From Actinomycetota bacterium (GTDB lineage Bacteria > Actinomycetota > Thermoleophilia > Gaiellales > Gaiellaceae): a stretch of DNA of 7,510 nt. Of this stretch, positions 1-6,357 are shown piece by piece. Where the stretch lies: contig JACCZA010000383.1 in NCBI GenBank assembly GCA_013696185.1, positions 1 to 7,510 on the forward strand, written 5' to 3'. How positions within the stretch are numbered: the stretch's first letter is position 1; each line of letters opens with the position of its first letter. Made by a program: the position numbers and the translations under genes. A model generated the notes under the pieces. The model searched no databases. It worked only from the letters and a program-made list of their open reading frames with translations, and was not told where the DNA came from.

Positions 1-2856
1 GTCGACGGGATCCTCGTCGACGAGACGACCTTCCGCGCGACGGAGCGCGTGATCGAGTACAGCCCTACGCAACCGGTTGCGGCGAAGGGCAAAGAGCAAC
101 CGGTCGCCGTGTGGAAATCAGTGCAGGCGCGGTCGCGATTCGGCGTCGACGTGCGGCAGGTGGGGGCGACGCCGCTCGTGGGGAGAGAGCGCGAGCGAAG
201 AGCCCTCGCAGAAGCGCTCGCGCGCGTCAAGGAGGAGCGCTCACCACAGCTGCTGATGATCGTCGGCGTCCCGGGGATCGGCAAGAGCCGCCTCGTCTGG
301 GAGCTGTTCCGGCACATCGAGTCGGGCTCCGAGCTCGTGACGTGGCGGCAGGGCAGGTCGCTCCCGTACGGCGAGGGCGTAGCGTTCTGGGCGCTGGGCG
401 AGATCGTCAAGGCGCAGGCCGGGATCCTCGAGACCGACGCCGACGCCGATGCGGCGGCGAAGCTCGACCGGGCGGTGCGGTCGCTGGTCGCGGACGACCG
501 TGATGCCGCCTGGGTCGAGCGCCATCTGCGTCCGCTCGTCGGCTTGGAAAGCGGTGCCGACACCGGCGGCAACCGCGACGAGGCGTTTGCGGCATGGCGC
601 CGATTCCTCGAGGCGCTCGGGGAGCAGCGGCCACTCGTGCTCGTGTTCGAGGATCTCCACTTCGCCGACGACGGCGTGCTCGACTTCGTCGACTACCTCG
701 TCGACTGGGCGAGCGACGTCCCCCTCCTCGTCGTCGCGACGGCGCGAACGGAGCTGCTCTCGCGGCGCCCGTCGTGGGGCGGTGGAAAGGCGAACGCGCT
801 CACGCTCTCTTTGTCCCCGCTCTCGCCGGAGGAGACCGCCCGCCTCGTGCACGCGCTACTCGATCGATCGGTGCTCGACGCGGAGCTCCAGCAGACGCTT
901 CTCGAGCGCGCCGGCGGAAACCCCCTCTACGCCGAGGAGTTTGCGCGGCTCGTGGCGGCGGGCCGGCAGCCGGCCGAGGTGCCTGAGACGGTGCAGGGGA
1001 TCGTCGCGGCTCGGCTCGACCTCCTCCCGGTCGAGGAGAAGCGCCTCCTCCAAGACGCCTCGGTGATCGGCAAGGTGTTCTGGCTCGGCACGCTCGCCGC
1101 TATGGGCGGCGGCGAGCGGTCGGCGCTCGAGCGGCGCCTGCACGCGCTGGAGCGGAAGGAGTTCGTGCGGCGGGAGCGCACGCCGTCGGTCGCCGGGGAG
1201 AACGAGTACGCCTTCCGCCACATCCTCGTCCGCGACGTTGCCTACGGGCAGATACTGCGCGGCGGGCGCGCACAGAAGCACCGCGGCGCCGCCGAGTGGA
1301 TCGAGTCGCTCGGCCGGCCCGACGATCACGCCGAGATGCTCGCCCACCACTACTTGCGAGCGCTCGAATACACCGAGGCTCTCCGGGTCGACGACCCTGC
1401 GCTCGTGGAGCGCACGCGCGTCGTCGTGCGGGCGGCGGGCGATCGTGCGCTGTCGCTTGCGTCATATTCGGCCGCGAGCCGCTTCTACGCCGCGGCGCTC
1501 GAGGCGTGGCCCCGGGACGACCCGGATCGGGTTTGGATTCTCGTCGCGGCGGGGCGCGCGCGCCACGCGGCTGACGGAAGCGGTATCGACCTGCTCGAGG
1601 AGGGCTTCGACGAGCTGCGGTCGCGCGGAGACGTGGAGGGCGCGGCGGAGGCCGCGGTCGAGCTTTCTCGCTACTTCTGGTTCGGCGGCGACTGCGACAC
1701 GGCGTATGCCTACATCGACCGGGCGCTCGAGCTCACGAAAGACCGCGGCGAGTCGCGGGCGCGAGCGTACGCGCTCGTCGAGCGGGCCGGGTACCACATG
1801 AACGCGAGCGAGCATCACTCTGCAATCCGCCTCGCGCGGGAGGCCCTCCCGCTCACCGAGGCCCTGGGGACCGACGACTTGCGCGTTCGAGCGCTCGAGG
1901 TCATGGGCTACTCGCGTGTTCTGAGCGGTGACGCCGGCGGTCTCCGGGATTCGACGCGCGCGATTGCGCTCGGGCGCGAGAGCAACTCCTTCTCTCGCCT
2001 CATCGTCGCCGAGTGGAACTCGTACCACATCCGCTTCTTCCTCGGCCAGCTCGCCGACACTTCGGACGATCTCGCAGTCTTCCGGAGCGACGTCGACCGC
2101 TACGGCACCGCCGATCTACGGAGACACGGCAACGCCCTCGAGGCTCACGACGCGGTGCTCCACGGACGTTGGAAAGAGGCGGCTCGAATCCTCGACGAAG
2201 TGCTCGCGGAAGCGGAGGTGCGAGGCCCTCACTATGCCGATGCCGCGTGCGGCGCGCTCCGTGCCCTGATCAACCTCGCGCGCGGGGAGGGCGAGAGCGC
2301 TTTGGCGAACAGCGACAGGGCCCTCGACCGCGCGCGGAGGGCGAAGGATCCGCAGATCCTCGCGCCGGCGCTCGTCGTTCGGGGCATGGTGCTGCTCGCC
2401 GCGGGCCGGAAGCAAGAGGCGTCGAAGCTGGCATCCGAGGTGCTTGCGCGGGGGTCGTTCCTCGTGCTGGCGCTCCTGGAGTTCCTTCCGGCGGCGACGC
2501 CGATCGAGTTCGCTTGGCTGCTCCGGGATCTTCGTCGCGAGGGCGTTGTGCTTCGCGCGCTGGAGTCCGCTCCAGTTACGCCGTGGGTCGACGCCGCGCG
2601 AGCAATCGCAGCGGGCGACTTCGCGCAGAGTGTCGAGCTTGCGGCGCAGATGGGCGCAGCGGCGGTAGCGGCTTACGCGCGGTTGCGCGCGGGAGAGGCG
2701 ATGCTCGCGGCGGGCGGGCGCGCCGAGGCTTCGGCGCAGCTCGAGAAGGCGCTGGAGTTCTATCGCTCGGTCGGCGCGACGCGCTACGTCCGCCACGCGG
2801 AGGCGCTAATGGCTACCTCAACCCACGCCGATCGACGAACCTCCGCGAAGCAATAG
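1..2856 (+). CDS. Class III cyclase-ATPase-TPR signalling protein, 5'-truncated by window edge
   Basis: The frame is open from base 1, so the GTG at 49 is an internal valine and the gene starts upstream. The first ~40 residues (VDGILVDETTFRAT, then VAAKGKEQPVAVW) match the end of a class III adenylate/guanylate cyclase domain, where a V-KG-x-x-x-PV strand closes the fold. A P-loop ATPase follows: PLVGRERE entry motif near residue 58, Walker A GVPGIGKS (bases 265-288) and Walker B PLVLVFEDLHFAD (631-669), the STAND/AAA-type module often fused to these cyclases. From about residue 440 to the end the protein is alpha-helical and alanine-rich with TPR-like repeats (for example AYIDRALEL, SNSDRALD-like segments). 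I see no C-terminal LuxR helix-turn-helix and no membrane segment. The likely role is a cytosolic cyclic-nucleotide or ATP-dependent signalling protein; its ligand is unknown. The catalytic cyclase core lies outside the window, so activity cannot be judged. Confidence 0.9.
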   Translation, partial: VDGILVDETTFRATERVIEYSPTQPVAAKGKEQPVAVWKSVQARSRFGVDVRQVGATPLVGRERERRALAEALARVKEERSPQLLMIVGVPGIGKSRLVWELFRHIESGSELVTWRQGRSLPYGEGVAFWALGEIVKAQAGILETDADADAAAKLDRAVRSLVADDRDAAWVERHLRPLVGLESGADTGGNRDEAFAAWRRFLEALGEQRPLVLVFEDLHFADDGVLDFVDYLVDWASDVPLLVVATARTELLSRRPSWGGGKANALTLSLSPLSPEETARLVHALLDRSVLDAELQQTLLERAGGNPLYAEEFARLVAAGRQPAEVPETVQGIVAARLDLLPVEEKRLLQDASVIGKVFWLGTLAAMGGGERSALERRLHALERKEFVRRERTPSVAGENEYAFRHILVRDVAYGQILRGGRAQKHRGAAEWIESLGRPDDHAEMLAHHYLRALEYTEALRVDDPALVERTRVVVRAAGDRALSLASYSAASRFYAAALEAWPRDDPDRVWILVAAGRARHAADGSGIDLLEEGFDELRSRGDVEGAAEAAVELSRYFWFGGDCDTAYAYIDRALELTKDRGESRARAYALVERAGYHMNASEHHSAIRLAREALPLTEALGTDDLRVRALEVMGYSRVLSGDAGGLRDSTRAIALGRESNSFSRLIVAEWNSYHIRFFLGQLADTSDDLAVFRSDVDRYGTADLRRHGNALEAHDAVLHGRWKEAARILDEVLAEAEVRGPHYADAACGALRALINLARGEGESALANSDRALDRARRAKDPQILAPALVVRGMVLLAAGRKQEASKLASEVLARGSFLVLALLEFLPAATPIEFAWLLRDLRREGVVLRALESAPVTPWVDAARAIAAGDFAQSVELAAQMGAAAVAAYARLRAGEAMLAAGGRAEASAQLEKALEFYRSVGATRYVRHAEALMATSTHADRRTSAKQ

Positions 2857-2934
2857 GCGAGCCGGTCGGCGTCTGTCGTTGTCATCTTTCTTCCCCTCCA
2901 GCACCGCCCGTCCGTGCGGCATCCGATTTCGCGG

Positions 2935-2960
2935 TCCACCCGCTAGAGCGGGTTGGTGGA
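2935..2960 (+). terminator. Bulged hairpin downstream of the cyclase gene, possible terminator
   Basis: TCCA-CCCGC pairs with GCGGG-TGGA around a TAGA loop, with a four-base TTGG bulge on the 3' arm. It begins 78 bases after the cyclase stop codon and lacks a T tract. Termination is therefore only a possibility, judged on position and stem strength. Confidence 0.3.
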
Positions 2961-3023
2961 GGGCGGCTTGGCCCCGTCGGCCTCTATTCGGGGAGCCAGC
3001 CGTGGCGGTATCGGGCGCGAAAA

Positions 3024-3074
3024 CGGGGCGTGCCGGAACTACCTCGCCCTGTCGGTGCCGGTAGTCCGGCCCCG
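3024..3074. repeat. Long imperfect inverted repeat in the cyclase-vapC gap
   Basis: The left arm (3024-3042) reads CGGGGC, then CGG, then ACTAC, with small insertions of 4 bases and 1 base. The right arm (3061-3074) is its exact 14-base complement, GTAGTCCGGCCCCG. The arms enclose an 18-base loop. A nested GCCGG-TAGT-CCGGC hairpin (3057-3070) competes with it. The repeat overlaps the hairpin at 3072-3088 by three bases. I see no matching element elsewhere in the window; function unknown. Confidence 0.45.
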
Positions 3075-3088
3075 CCGTATGACGGCGG
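3072..3088 (-). terminator. Perfect 7-bp hairpin just after the vapC stop, possible terminator
   Basis: CCGCCGT-ATG-ACGGCGG is a perfect 7-bp stem with a three-base loop. On the minus strand it starts 20 bases past the toxin stop codon. There is no T tract, so if it terminates it does so without the classic U run, which is common in high-GC actinobacteria. Confidence 0.4.
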
Positions 3089-3108
3089 TATGAGTGCTGC
3101 CGCTGGCT

Positions 3109-3498
3109 TTAGATGCGCACGACGGGGACGGCGCCGGCGAAGTCGGTGAAGTCTTGGTCTTGCGTCCAGACTTCGGACTGATTGACGAGGGCTGTGGCGG
3201 CGATCCAGGTGTCGTGGATGCGGGGCTTGCGGCCGGCGGCGAGGGTGCGCGCGGCCAGTTCGGCGTAGGCGGAGGCGGTGCGCTCATCGATCGGGAGCGC
3301 GCTAGCGAGGGCGCGGACGTCGCTGAGGGTGCGGAGGCGTTGGGCGCGCGCGTCGGGATCAGCGGCGACGAGCACGCCGAGCTCGAGTTCGGCGATCGAG
3401 ACGACGGAGATGGCGACCTGGTCGGGCAGCTGCCGCTGAAGCGGTCGGCCCTGTTCGCGTGCGATGAGGACGGAGGTGTCGAGGACGGCGCGGCTCAC
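3109..3498 (-). CDS. vapC: PIN-domain ribonuclease toxin, VapC type
   Basis: The 129-residue protein is a normal-length single PIN domain, a metal-dependent ribonuclease that in VapBC systems cleaves tRNA or rRNA when freed from its antitoxin. The expected acidic residues are present: D7 in LDTSVLI, E37 in SIAELELG, D96 in RIHDTWIAATA, and D114/D116 in WTQDQDF. The start is GTG at 3498, overlapping the upstream antitoxin stop in a GTGA arrangement, so the two genes should be translationally coupled and need no separate ribosome site. No truncation or missing active-site residue is seen, so the toxin looks functional. The RNA target cannot be read from sequence. Confidence 0.92.
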   Translation of the reverse strand: MSRAVLDTSVLIAREQGRPLQRQLPDQVAISVVSIAELELGVLVAADPDARAQRLRTLSDVRALASALPIDERTASAYAELAARTLAAGRKPRIHDTWIAATALVNQSEVWTQDQDFTDFAGAVPVVRI

Positions 3499-3737
3499 GC
3501 GCGCTCGACCGTCTGCTCGCGCACGGGGGCGAGGTCATCGAGCAGCGCGCGGTCGGCGGGTGCGTCTCGGAGCACACGTTCGAAGGCGGCGCCGGAGATC
3601 CAGGCCTGGCGGCCGAGCGGCGCGAGCTCGGCCACCGGGCGGTGGCTGACGGTCACCTGCAGCCGCTCGCCCGCCTCGACCCGGCGGAGGATGGCGGCGG
3701 TGTGATTGCGGAGATCGCGTGCGGAAACCTCAGCCAC
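3495..3737 (-). CDS. vapB: Phd/YefM-type antitoxin of the VapC toxin
   Basis: The 80-residue protein has the typical Phd/YefM N-terminus (VSARDLRNHTAAILRRVEAG, then VTVSHRPVAEL), which dimerises and binds the operon's own promoter. The C-terminal acidic, helical tail (DRALLDDLAPVREQ) is the usual toxin-neutralising segment. It precedes and overlaps vapC by four bases, the standard order for such operons. The start is GTG at 3737; it is favoured because an extended -10 box (TGC-TACAAT on the minus strand) ends six bases before it, implying a leaderless transcript. Autorepression by antitoxin or complex is expected from the family, but I could not define an operator. Some annotators would call this only 'type II antitoxin, Phd family'. 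Confidence 0.9.
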   Translation of the reverse strand: MAEVSARDLRNHTAAILRRVEAGERLQVTVSHRPVAELAPLGRQAWISGAAFERVLRDAPADRALLDDLAPVREQTVERA

Positions 3738-3743
3738 GCACAG

Positions 3744-3749
3744 ATTGTA
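3744..3749 (-). promoter_or_regulatory. Extended -10 box of the vapBC operon (leaderless)
   Basis: The minus strand reads TGC-TACAAT, five of six matches to TATAAT with the extended-10 TG. Six bases separate it from the GTG of the antitoxin, so transcription should start at or within a base of the start codon. No good -35 hexamer is visible at 16-18 bases. Confidence 0.6.
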
Positions 3750-3768
3750 GCACTCCAGCTACGGCGCG

Positions 3769-3791
3769 TGCGCAGAATCGACTTCCGCGCA
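3769..3791 (-). terminator. Hairpin between the phosphotransferase remnant and vapBC
   Basis: TGCGCAGAA and TTCCGCGCA form a 9-bp stem with one mismatch around the loop TCGAC. It lies directly after the remnant's stop codon and about 20 bases upstream of the vapBC -10 box. It could insulate the operon from read-through or be a leftover mobile-element end. There is no T tract. Confidence 0.3.
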
Positions 3792-3793
3792 GC

Positions 3794-4067
3794 CTATGCC
3801 GCAAGTTCGTACTCGTGGAGGAGACCGCCGAGCCGGTCGCGTCGGCGCAACCGCGCGACCTCGGCGACCCGGTCGGGCCACCGCGCGAACAGCTCGGCCG
3901 TGAGCCGCGGCTCGAAGGCCTGCACCGGCGCATGCCTCGAACCAGGCGACGCTGTCGGCCAGTGGTAGACACAGCACCGTCGCCCACGGTCGCTCGCGGG
4001 CGGTCTCAATCGCGCCAACCGGCTTCACATGGGCGCAAATCCAATCCTCCGCGGCGGCGCGATCCAT
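3794..4067 (-). pseudogene. Frameshifted, truncated aminoglycoside-phosphotransferase-like remnant
   Basis: From the ATG at 4067 the frame reads HVKPVGAIE, RPWATVLCLPLADSVAWFEAC, resembling the N-lobe beta strands of APH/phosphotransferase-fold proteins. At about 3929 the frame breaks: one base instead of a whole codon stands between TGC and CCG. The match resumes in another frame as PVQAFEPRLTAELFARWPDRVAEV, where this family continues. The stop is at 3796-3794, so only about 90 of the usual ~300 residues remain and the kinase C-lobe is absent. The strand-3 lysine expected in 'WFKAC' is glutamate here. After RVAEV the sequence changes character and ends RRRDRLGGLLHEYELAA, which reminds me of C-termini of integrase-fold transposases; that part is a tentative reading. 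Non-functional as it stands. The family assignment is from recalled sequence patterns. Confidence 0.6.
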
Positions 4068-4113
4068 CGTCTCACTAGGCCGCGGGTTAGCTGCACCGAC
4101 AGCAGGCTGCAAT

Positions 4114-4130
4114 GGCCGCTCGCGGCGGCC
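4114..4130 (-). terminator. Perfect GC hairpin after the nucleotidyltransferase gene
   Basis: GGCCGC-TCGCG-GCGGCC forms a perfect 6-bp stem with a five-base loop, starting 13 bases beyond the minus-strand stop codon of the nucleotidyltransferase. No T tract follows on that strand. It is a plausible end of the regulator-nucleotidyltransferase transcript. Confidence 0.35.
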
Positions 4131-4143
4131 GTCTTGTTCTGCG

Positions 4144-4644
4144 TCAGAGCTCGAGCCCCAAGCCGCGGTCGAGCTCAACGACGCGCTGCATCGTCTCGAT
4201 CCGCCGGGCGTCGACGTCGCGGCCGAGCACCCAGAGCATGCGCACGAGGTCTCCGGGCGAGGACACCTCGGCACGGAGCCTGTTGCCCAGGTACTCCCTG
4301 CTCGCGGCGCGGTGGAGGTCTTCGTAGCCGCGCGTGCCCGCCGGGGTTGGCACCACCTTGATCTCGCCGTGGTCGCTGGTGAGTGCTAATACCGGCTCGG
4401 CCGTGAAGTCGTGACTCTCGAGCGAGAGCTCCCCTCCCCGCTCGGGACGAGCGCCGATGCTCTGCAGGGCGGTCTCGAGCCGGCGCAGCGTCTCGGGCTG
4501 TAGCTTCGGGGTGAGGTCGAGCCCGTGGGTCAGCTCGTCCGAGCCCCGGAGCACGCGGGCGAGCCCGCCGATCAGGACGTACGTGACGTACTCCCGCTCG
4601 AGCGCGCTCAGGATCGCGTAGGGATCGAAGCGCCCGCCGGCCAT
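4144..4644 (-). CDS. Nucleotidyltransferase-fold protein (AbiEii/DUF6036-like) with a degenerate active site
   Basis: The 166-residue protein opens with FDPYAILSALERE and YVLIGGLARVLRGS, the helix-strand-GG motif of minimal nucleotidyltransferases like those in AbiE, MenT and DUF6036 toxin or defence pairs. The later VVPTPAGTRGYEDL and DLVRML segments fit the same family, and length is normal. Two catalytic positions look changed: the usual D-x-D motif is THGLDLTP (G41, D43), and the third carboxylate, usual in a 'G-x-L-D-V' strand, is lysine (GEIKVVP, K96). If that alignment is right, nucleotide transfer should be impaired. The gene shares one base with the upstream XRE gene (TGATG), so they are one operon and probably partner proteins. 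It could be an antitoxin-like or regulatory pseudoenzyme, or a decaying toxin. Role not established. Confidence 0.75.
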   Translation of the reverse strand: MAGGRFDPYAILSALEREYVTYVLIGGLARVLRGSDELTHGLDLTPKLQPETLRRLETALQSIGARPERGGELSLESHDFTAEPVLALTSDHGEIKVVPTPAGTRGYEDLHRAASREYLGNRLRAEVSSPGDLVRMLWVLGRDVDARRIETMQRVVELDRGLGLEL

Positions 4645-4940
4645 CAGCCTTCATCCTCGAGCCGCTCGACGAAACCACGCAGACGCCGCTCGGGCGACTT
4701 TCCTAAGAGGTCGTCGAGCACTCGTTCGCGCTCGGGATCGGGCTCGTAGCGCATCAGGGAGACCGGCAGATCGAAGCCGCAGGCGCGAAGCACCTTCCGC
4801 AGCGTGGAGAAGCCCGGCTCGACCCCTTCCCCCTCCCAGCGCACGATCTGCTGCCGCGGCAGCCGCACTCGCCCCGCCAGCTCGCTCTGGGAGAGGCCGG
4901 CCGTCAACCGTGCCTGCCGGATCAGCTGACCGCTCGTCAC
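4644..4940 (-). CDS. XRE-family helix-turn-helix regulator, partner of the nucleotidyltransferase
   Basis: The 98-residue protein starts with a Cro/C1-type helix-turn-helix: LIRQARLTAGLSQSELAGRV, then RQQIVRWEGEGVEPGFSTL, residues about 5-60. A helical C-terminal arm (ERERVLDDLLGKSPERRLRGF) resembles the tail of regulators encoded beside nucleotidyltransferases and may contact the partner. The start is GTG at 4940. A TAGGCT box ends six bases before it on the minus strand, giving the same leaderless geometry as vapBC. Its stop overlaps the next gene's ATG by one base. Expected role: DNA-binding antitoxin or autoregulator of a two-gene module. Operator sites probably lie in the 66-base divergent gap at 4941-5006, but I could not identify a clear palindrome there. 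Confidence 0.85.
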   Translation of the reverse strand: MTSGQLIRQARLTAGLSQSELAGRVRLPRQQIVRWEGEGVEPGFSTLRKVLRACGFDLPVSLMRYEPDPERERVLDDLLGKSPERRLRGFVERLEDEG

Positions 4941-4946
4941 ACGGAC

Positions 4947-4952
4947 AGCCTA
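4947..4952 (-). promoter_or_regulatory. -10-like box of the XRE-nucleotidyltransferase operon
   Basis: The minus strand reads TAGGCT, matching the TANNNT pattern of actinobacterial -10 boxes. Six bases follow before the GTG at 4940, consistent with a leaderless transcript. No convincing -35 is seen. The box itself is weak; the conserved spacing is the main support. Confidence 0.4.
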
Positions 4953-4989
4953 GCCGACAGCTCGTCTAGCATCCGCGTCTGGCATCAGT

Positions 4990-4995
4990 TATGAT
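4990..4995 (+). promoter_or_regulatory. -10 box of the excisionase-integrase operon
   Basis: TATGAT matches five of six consensus bases and ends 11 bases before the GTG at 5007, so the transcript would carry a leader of only about four or five bases. No -35 match stands out. It sits in the short divergent gap shared with the XRE operon. Confidence 0.5.
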
Positions 4996-5006
4996 GCTCC
5001 TACCCC

Positions 5007-5213
5007 GTGAGCGCGCTGCCGACCCTTCTCACCGCCGACGAGCTCGCCGAGATACTGCGCTGCCAACCCGAGAAGGTCTATCGGCTTGCTGCTCGCGGCG
5101 AGCTGCCCTCCTACAAGGTCGAGGGCCGCCGCCTGTTCGACAAGGCGGAGATCGTGCGCTGGCTCGACGCCCGTCACGACGGCGTACGCTCCGGCGCTCT
5201 CGGACGTCTCTGA
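5007..5213 (+). CDS. xis: Excisionase-like helix-turn-helix protein (HTH_17/MerR-type)
   Basis: The 68-residue protein is a single winged-helix DNA-binding domain: LLTADELAEILRCQPEKVYR, AARGELPSYKV, GRRLFDKAEIVRWLDA. This is the excisionase/HTH_17 pattern seen in small proteins encoded before actinobacterial integrases. The start is GTG at 5007, placed by a TATGAT box just upstream and by the fact that residues right after it enter the domain. The gene ends 16 bases before the integrase ATG, so the two are co-transcribed. Likely role: directionality factor bending att-site DNA to favour excision, perhaps also regulating the integrase. A plain transcriptional regulator of the same fold cannot be excluded. 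Confidence 0.8.
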   Translation: MSALPTLLTADELAEILRCQPEKVYRLAARGELPSYKVEGRRLFDKAEIVRWLDARHDGVRSGALGRL

Positions 5214-5216
5214 GCG

Positions 5217-5226
5217 AAGGGGGAAG
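5217..5226 (+). promoter_or_regulatory. Strong ribosome binding site that sets the integrase start
   Basis: AAGGGGGAAG ends three bases before the ATG at 5230. It is the strongest Shine-Dalgarno-like sequence in the window. It decides against the in-frame ATG at 5086, which would overlap the excisionase gene. Confidence 0.75.
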
Positions 5227-5229
5227 TCG

Positions 5230-6339
5230 ATGGCATCGATCCGCGCGTGCCGAACATCGAGGGACCAACGCCGCTACGAGGTTCGCTTCCGGGACGCGCG
5301 CGGCCGCGAGCGATCTCAGAGGTTCACGACGCACAGGGACGCACAGGCGTTCAAGCTCGACGTCGAGCGGCGCCAGCAGGCAGGCGTGCTCTACGACGCG
5401 CCGCCCGAACGCTTCGGCGACCTCGCGCAGTCGTGGCTCGAGCGGTACGTCGTCGGCGCCGCCGGCCGGGTTCGGCCGCGACCGAAGTCCGTCGCGCTGA
5501 CCCACGAGAACCTTGCTGCGCTCGCACCGCTCCGCGACTTGACGATCGACCGCATCCACCGCCCGCTCGTGGAGGACTTCGTCACACAGCTCGCGGCGCG
5601 GACGCCGCGGCGCGCTGAGATGGTTCTCGCGCTCCTCAAGCGAATCCTGAAGGCGGCCGAGGAGCGCGGGCAGCGCGTCGACCCCTCGGTGTTCGCCGTC
5701 CGGCTCGCCCGTACGGAGGAGCGCGAGCCTCACTTCCTCATGTGGGACGAGGTCGACGAGCTGCGCTCGTGGCTGCCCGAGTACGTGAGCCGGATCGTTC
5801 CGCTCGCGATTCTCACGCTGCTTCGCCGCGGCGAGATCCTTGGGCTCCGGGATCGCGACGTCGACTTCGCGGCCGGCGCGGTATCCGTCTCGGCGCAGAG
5901 CCAGGACGGCGCTCGGACGCGGACGAAGACGCGCGCCGGTCGTCGAACGGTGGACGTCGGACCGCTGGCGGTAAGGCTCGTGCGCGAGCAGCAGCTTGCT
6001 CGTGCGCCGAGCGCGGACGGATTGCTCTTTCCGACTCGCAGCGGCGGCCCCTTCGATCCGCACAACTTCATGAGCCAGGTCTACAAGCCCGCCGCGCGCG
6101 CGGCCGGCTTCCCCGATCTCACCTTTCACGACCTCCGCCACACGGGCGCCTCGCTGATGGTTGCGGCTGGTTGCCACGTAAAGGTGATCGCGGAACAGAT
6201 GGGCCACGCTGACGGCGGCGCGCTCGTTCTGAAGCGCTACGGGCATCTGTACAAAGGCGCGCGCAAGCAGGCGGCACTCGCTCTCGAAGCGCACGTCCTC
6301 GGCGAAGGACAGGCCGCAGCAGGCTTGAGTCGTGGCTGA
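5230..6339 (+). CDS. int: Tyrosine recombinase / site-specific integrase, complete
   Basis: The 369-residue protein has normal full length. An N-terminal arm-type DNA-binding strand region (RYEVRFRDARGRERSQRF, residues ~15-35) is followed by a core-binding helical domain (~55-150) and the catalytic domain. All catalytic residues are present: R199 in LLRRGEIL, K233 in RTKTRAG, H300 and R303 in HDLRHT, H326 in QMGHAD, and nucleophile Y337 in LKRYGHLY. It should catalyse integration and excision of a mobile element by strand exchange through a 3'-phosphotyrosine. It is preceded by the excisionase-like gene and followed after 18 bases by the nuclease-like remnant. Its attachment site is not evident; the tRNA fragment at 7037-7082 is equally well, or better, explained by the second integrase. 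Confidence 0.93.
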   Translation: MASIRACRTSRDQRRYEVRFRDARGRERSQRFTTHRDAQAFKLDVERRQQAGVLYDAPPERFGDLAQSWLERYVVGAAGRVRPRPKSVALTHENLAALAPLRDLTIDRIHRPLVEDFVTQLAARTPRRAEMVLALLKRILKAAEERGQRVDPSVFAVRLARTEEREPHFLMWDEVDELRSWLPEYVSRIVPLAILTLLRRGEILGLRDRDVDFAAGAVSVSAQSQDGARTRTKTRAGRRTVDVGPLAVRLVREQQLARAPSADGLLFPTRSGGPFDPHNFMSQVYKPAARAAGFPDLTFHDLRHTGASLMVAAGCHVKVIAEQMGHADGGALVLKRYGHLYKGARKQAALALEAHVLGEGQAAAGLSRG

Positions 6340-6357
6340 TGCCGGCGAGGTCCTGGC

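Noticed and set aside
1..24. Near-palindrome with two GTCGAC copies around GGATCC, resembling a cloning linker
   Set aside because: It lies in frame within conserved cyclase-domain coding sequence (VDGILVDE), and repeated GTCGAC is expected from common Val-Asp codons at this GC content.
49..51. GTG at 49 as start of the cyclase-ATPase gene
   Set aside because: The frame is open to base 1 and the preceding residues already match the cyclase domain, so the true start is upstream.
2013..3149. A 378-codon plus-strand frame running through the cyclase end and the gap
   Set aside because: Low-complexity arginine/glycine composition, overlaps the well-supported TPR region, and shows no domain.
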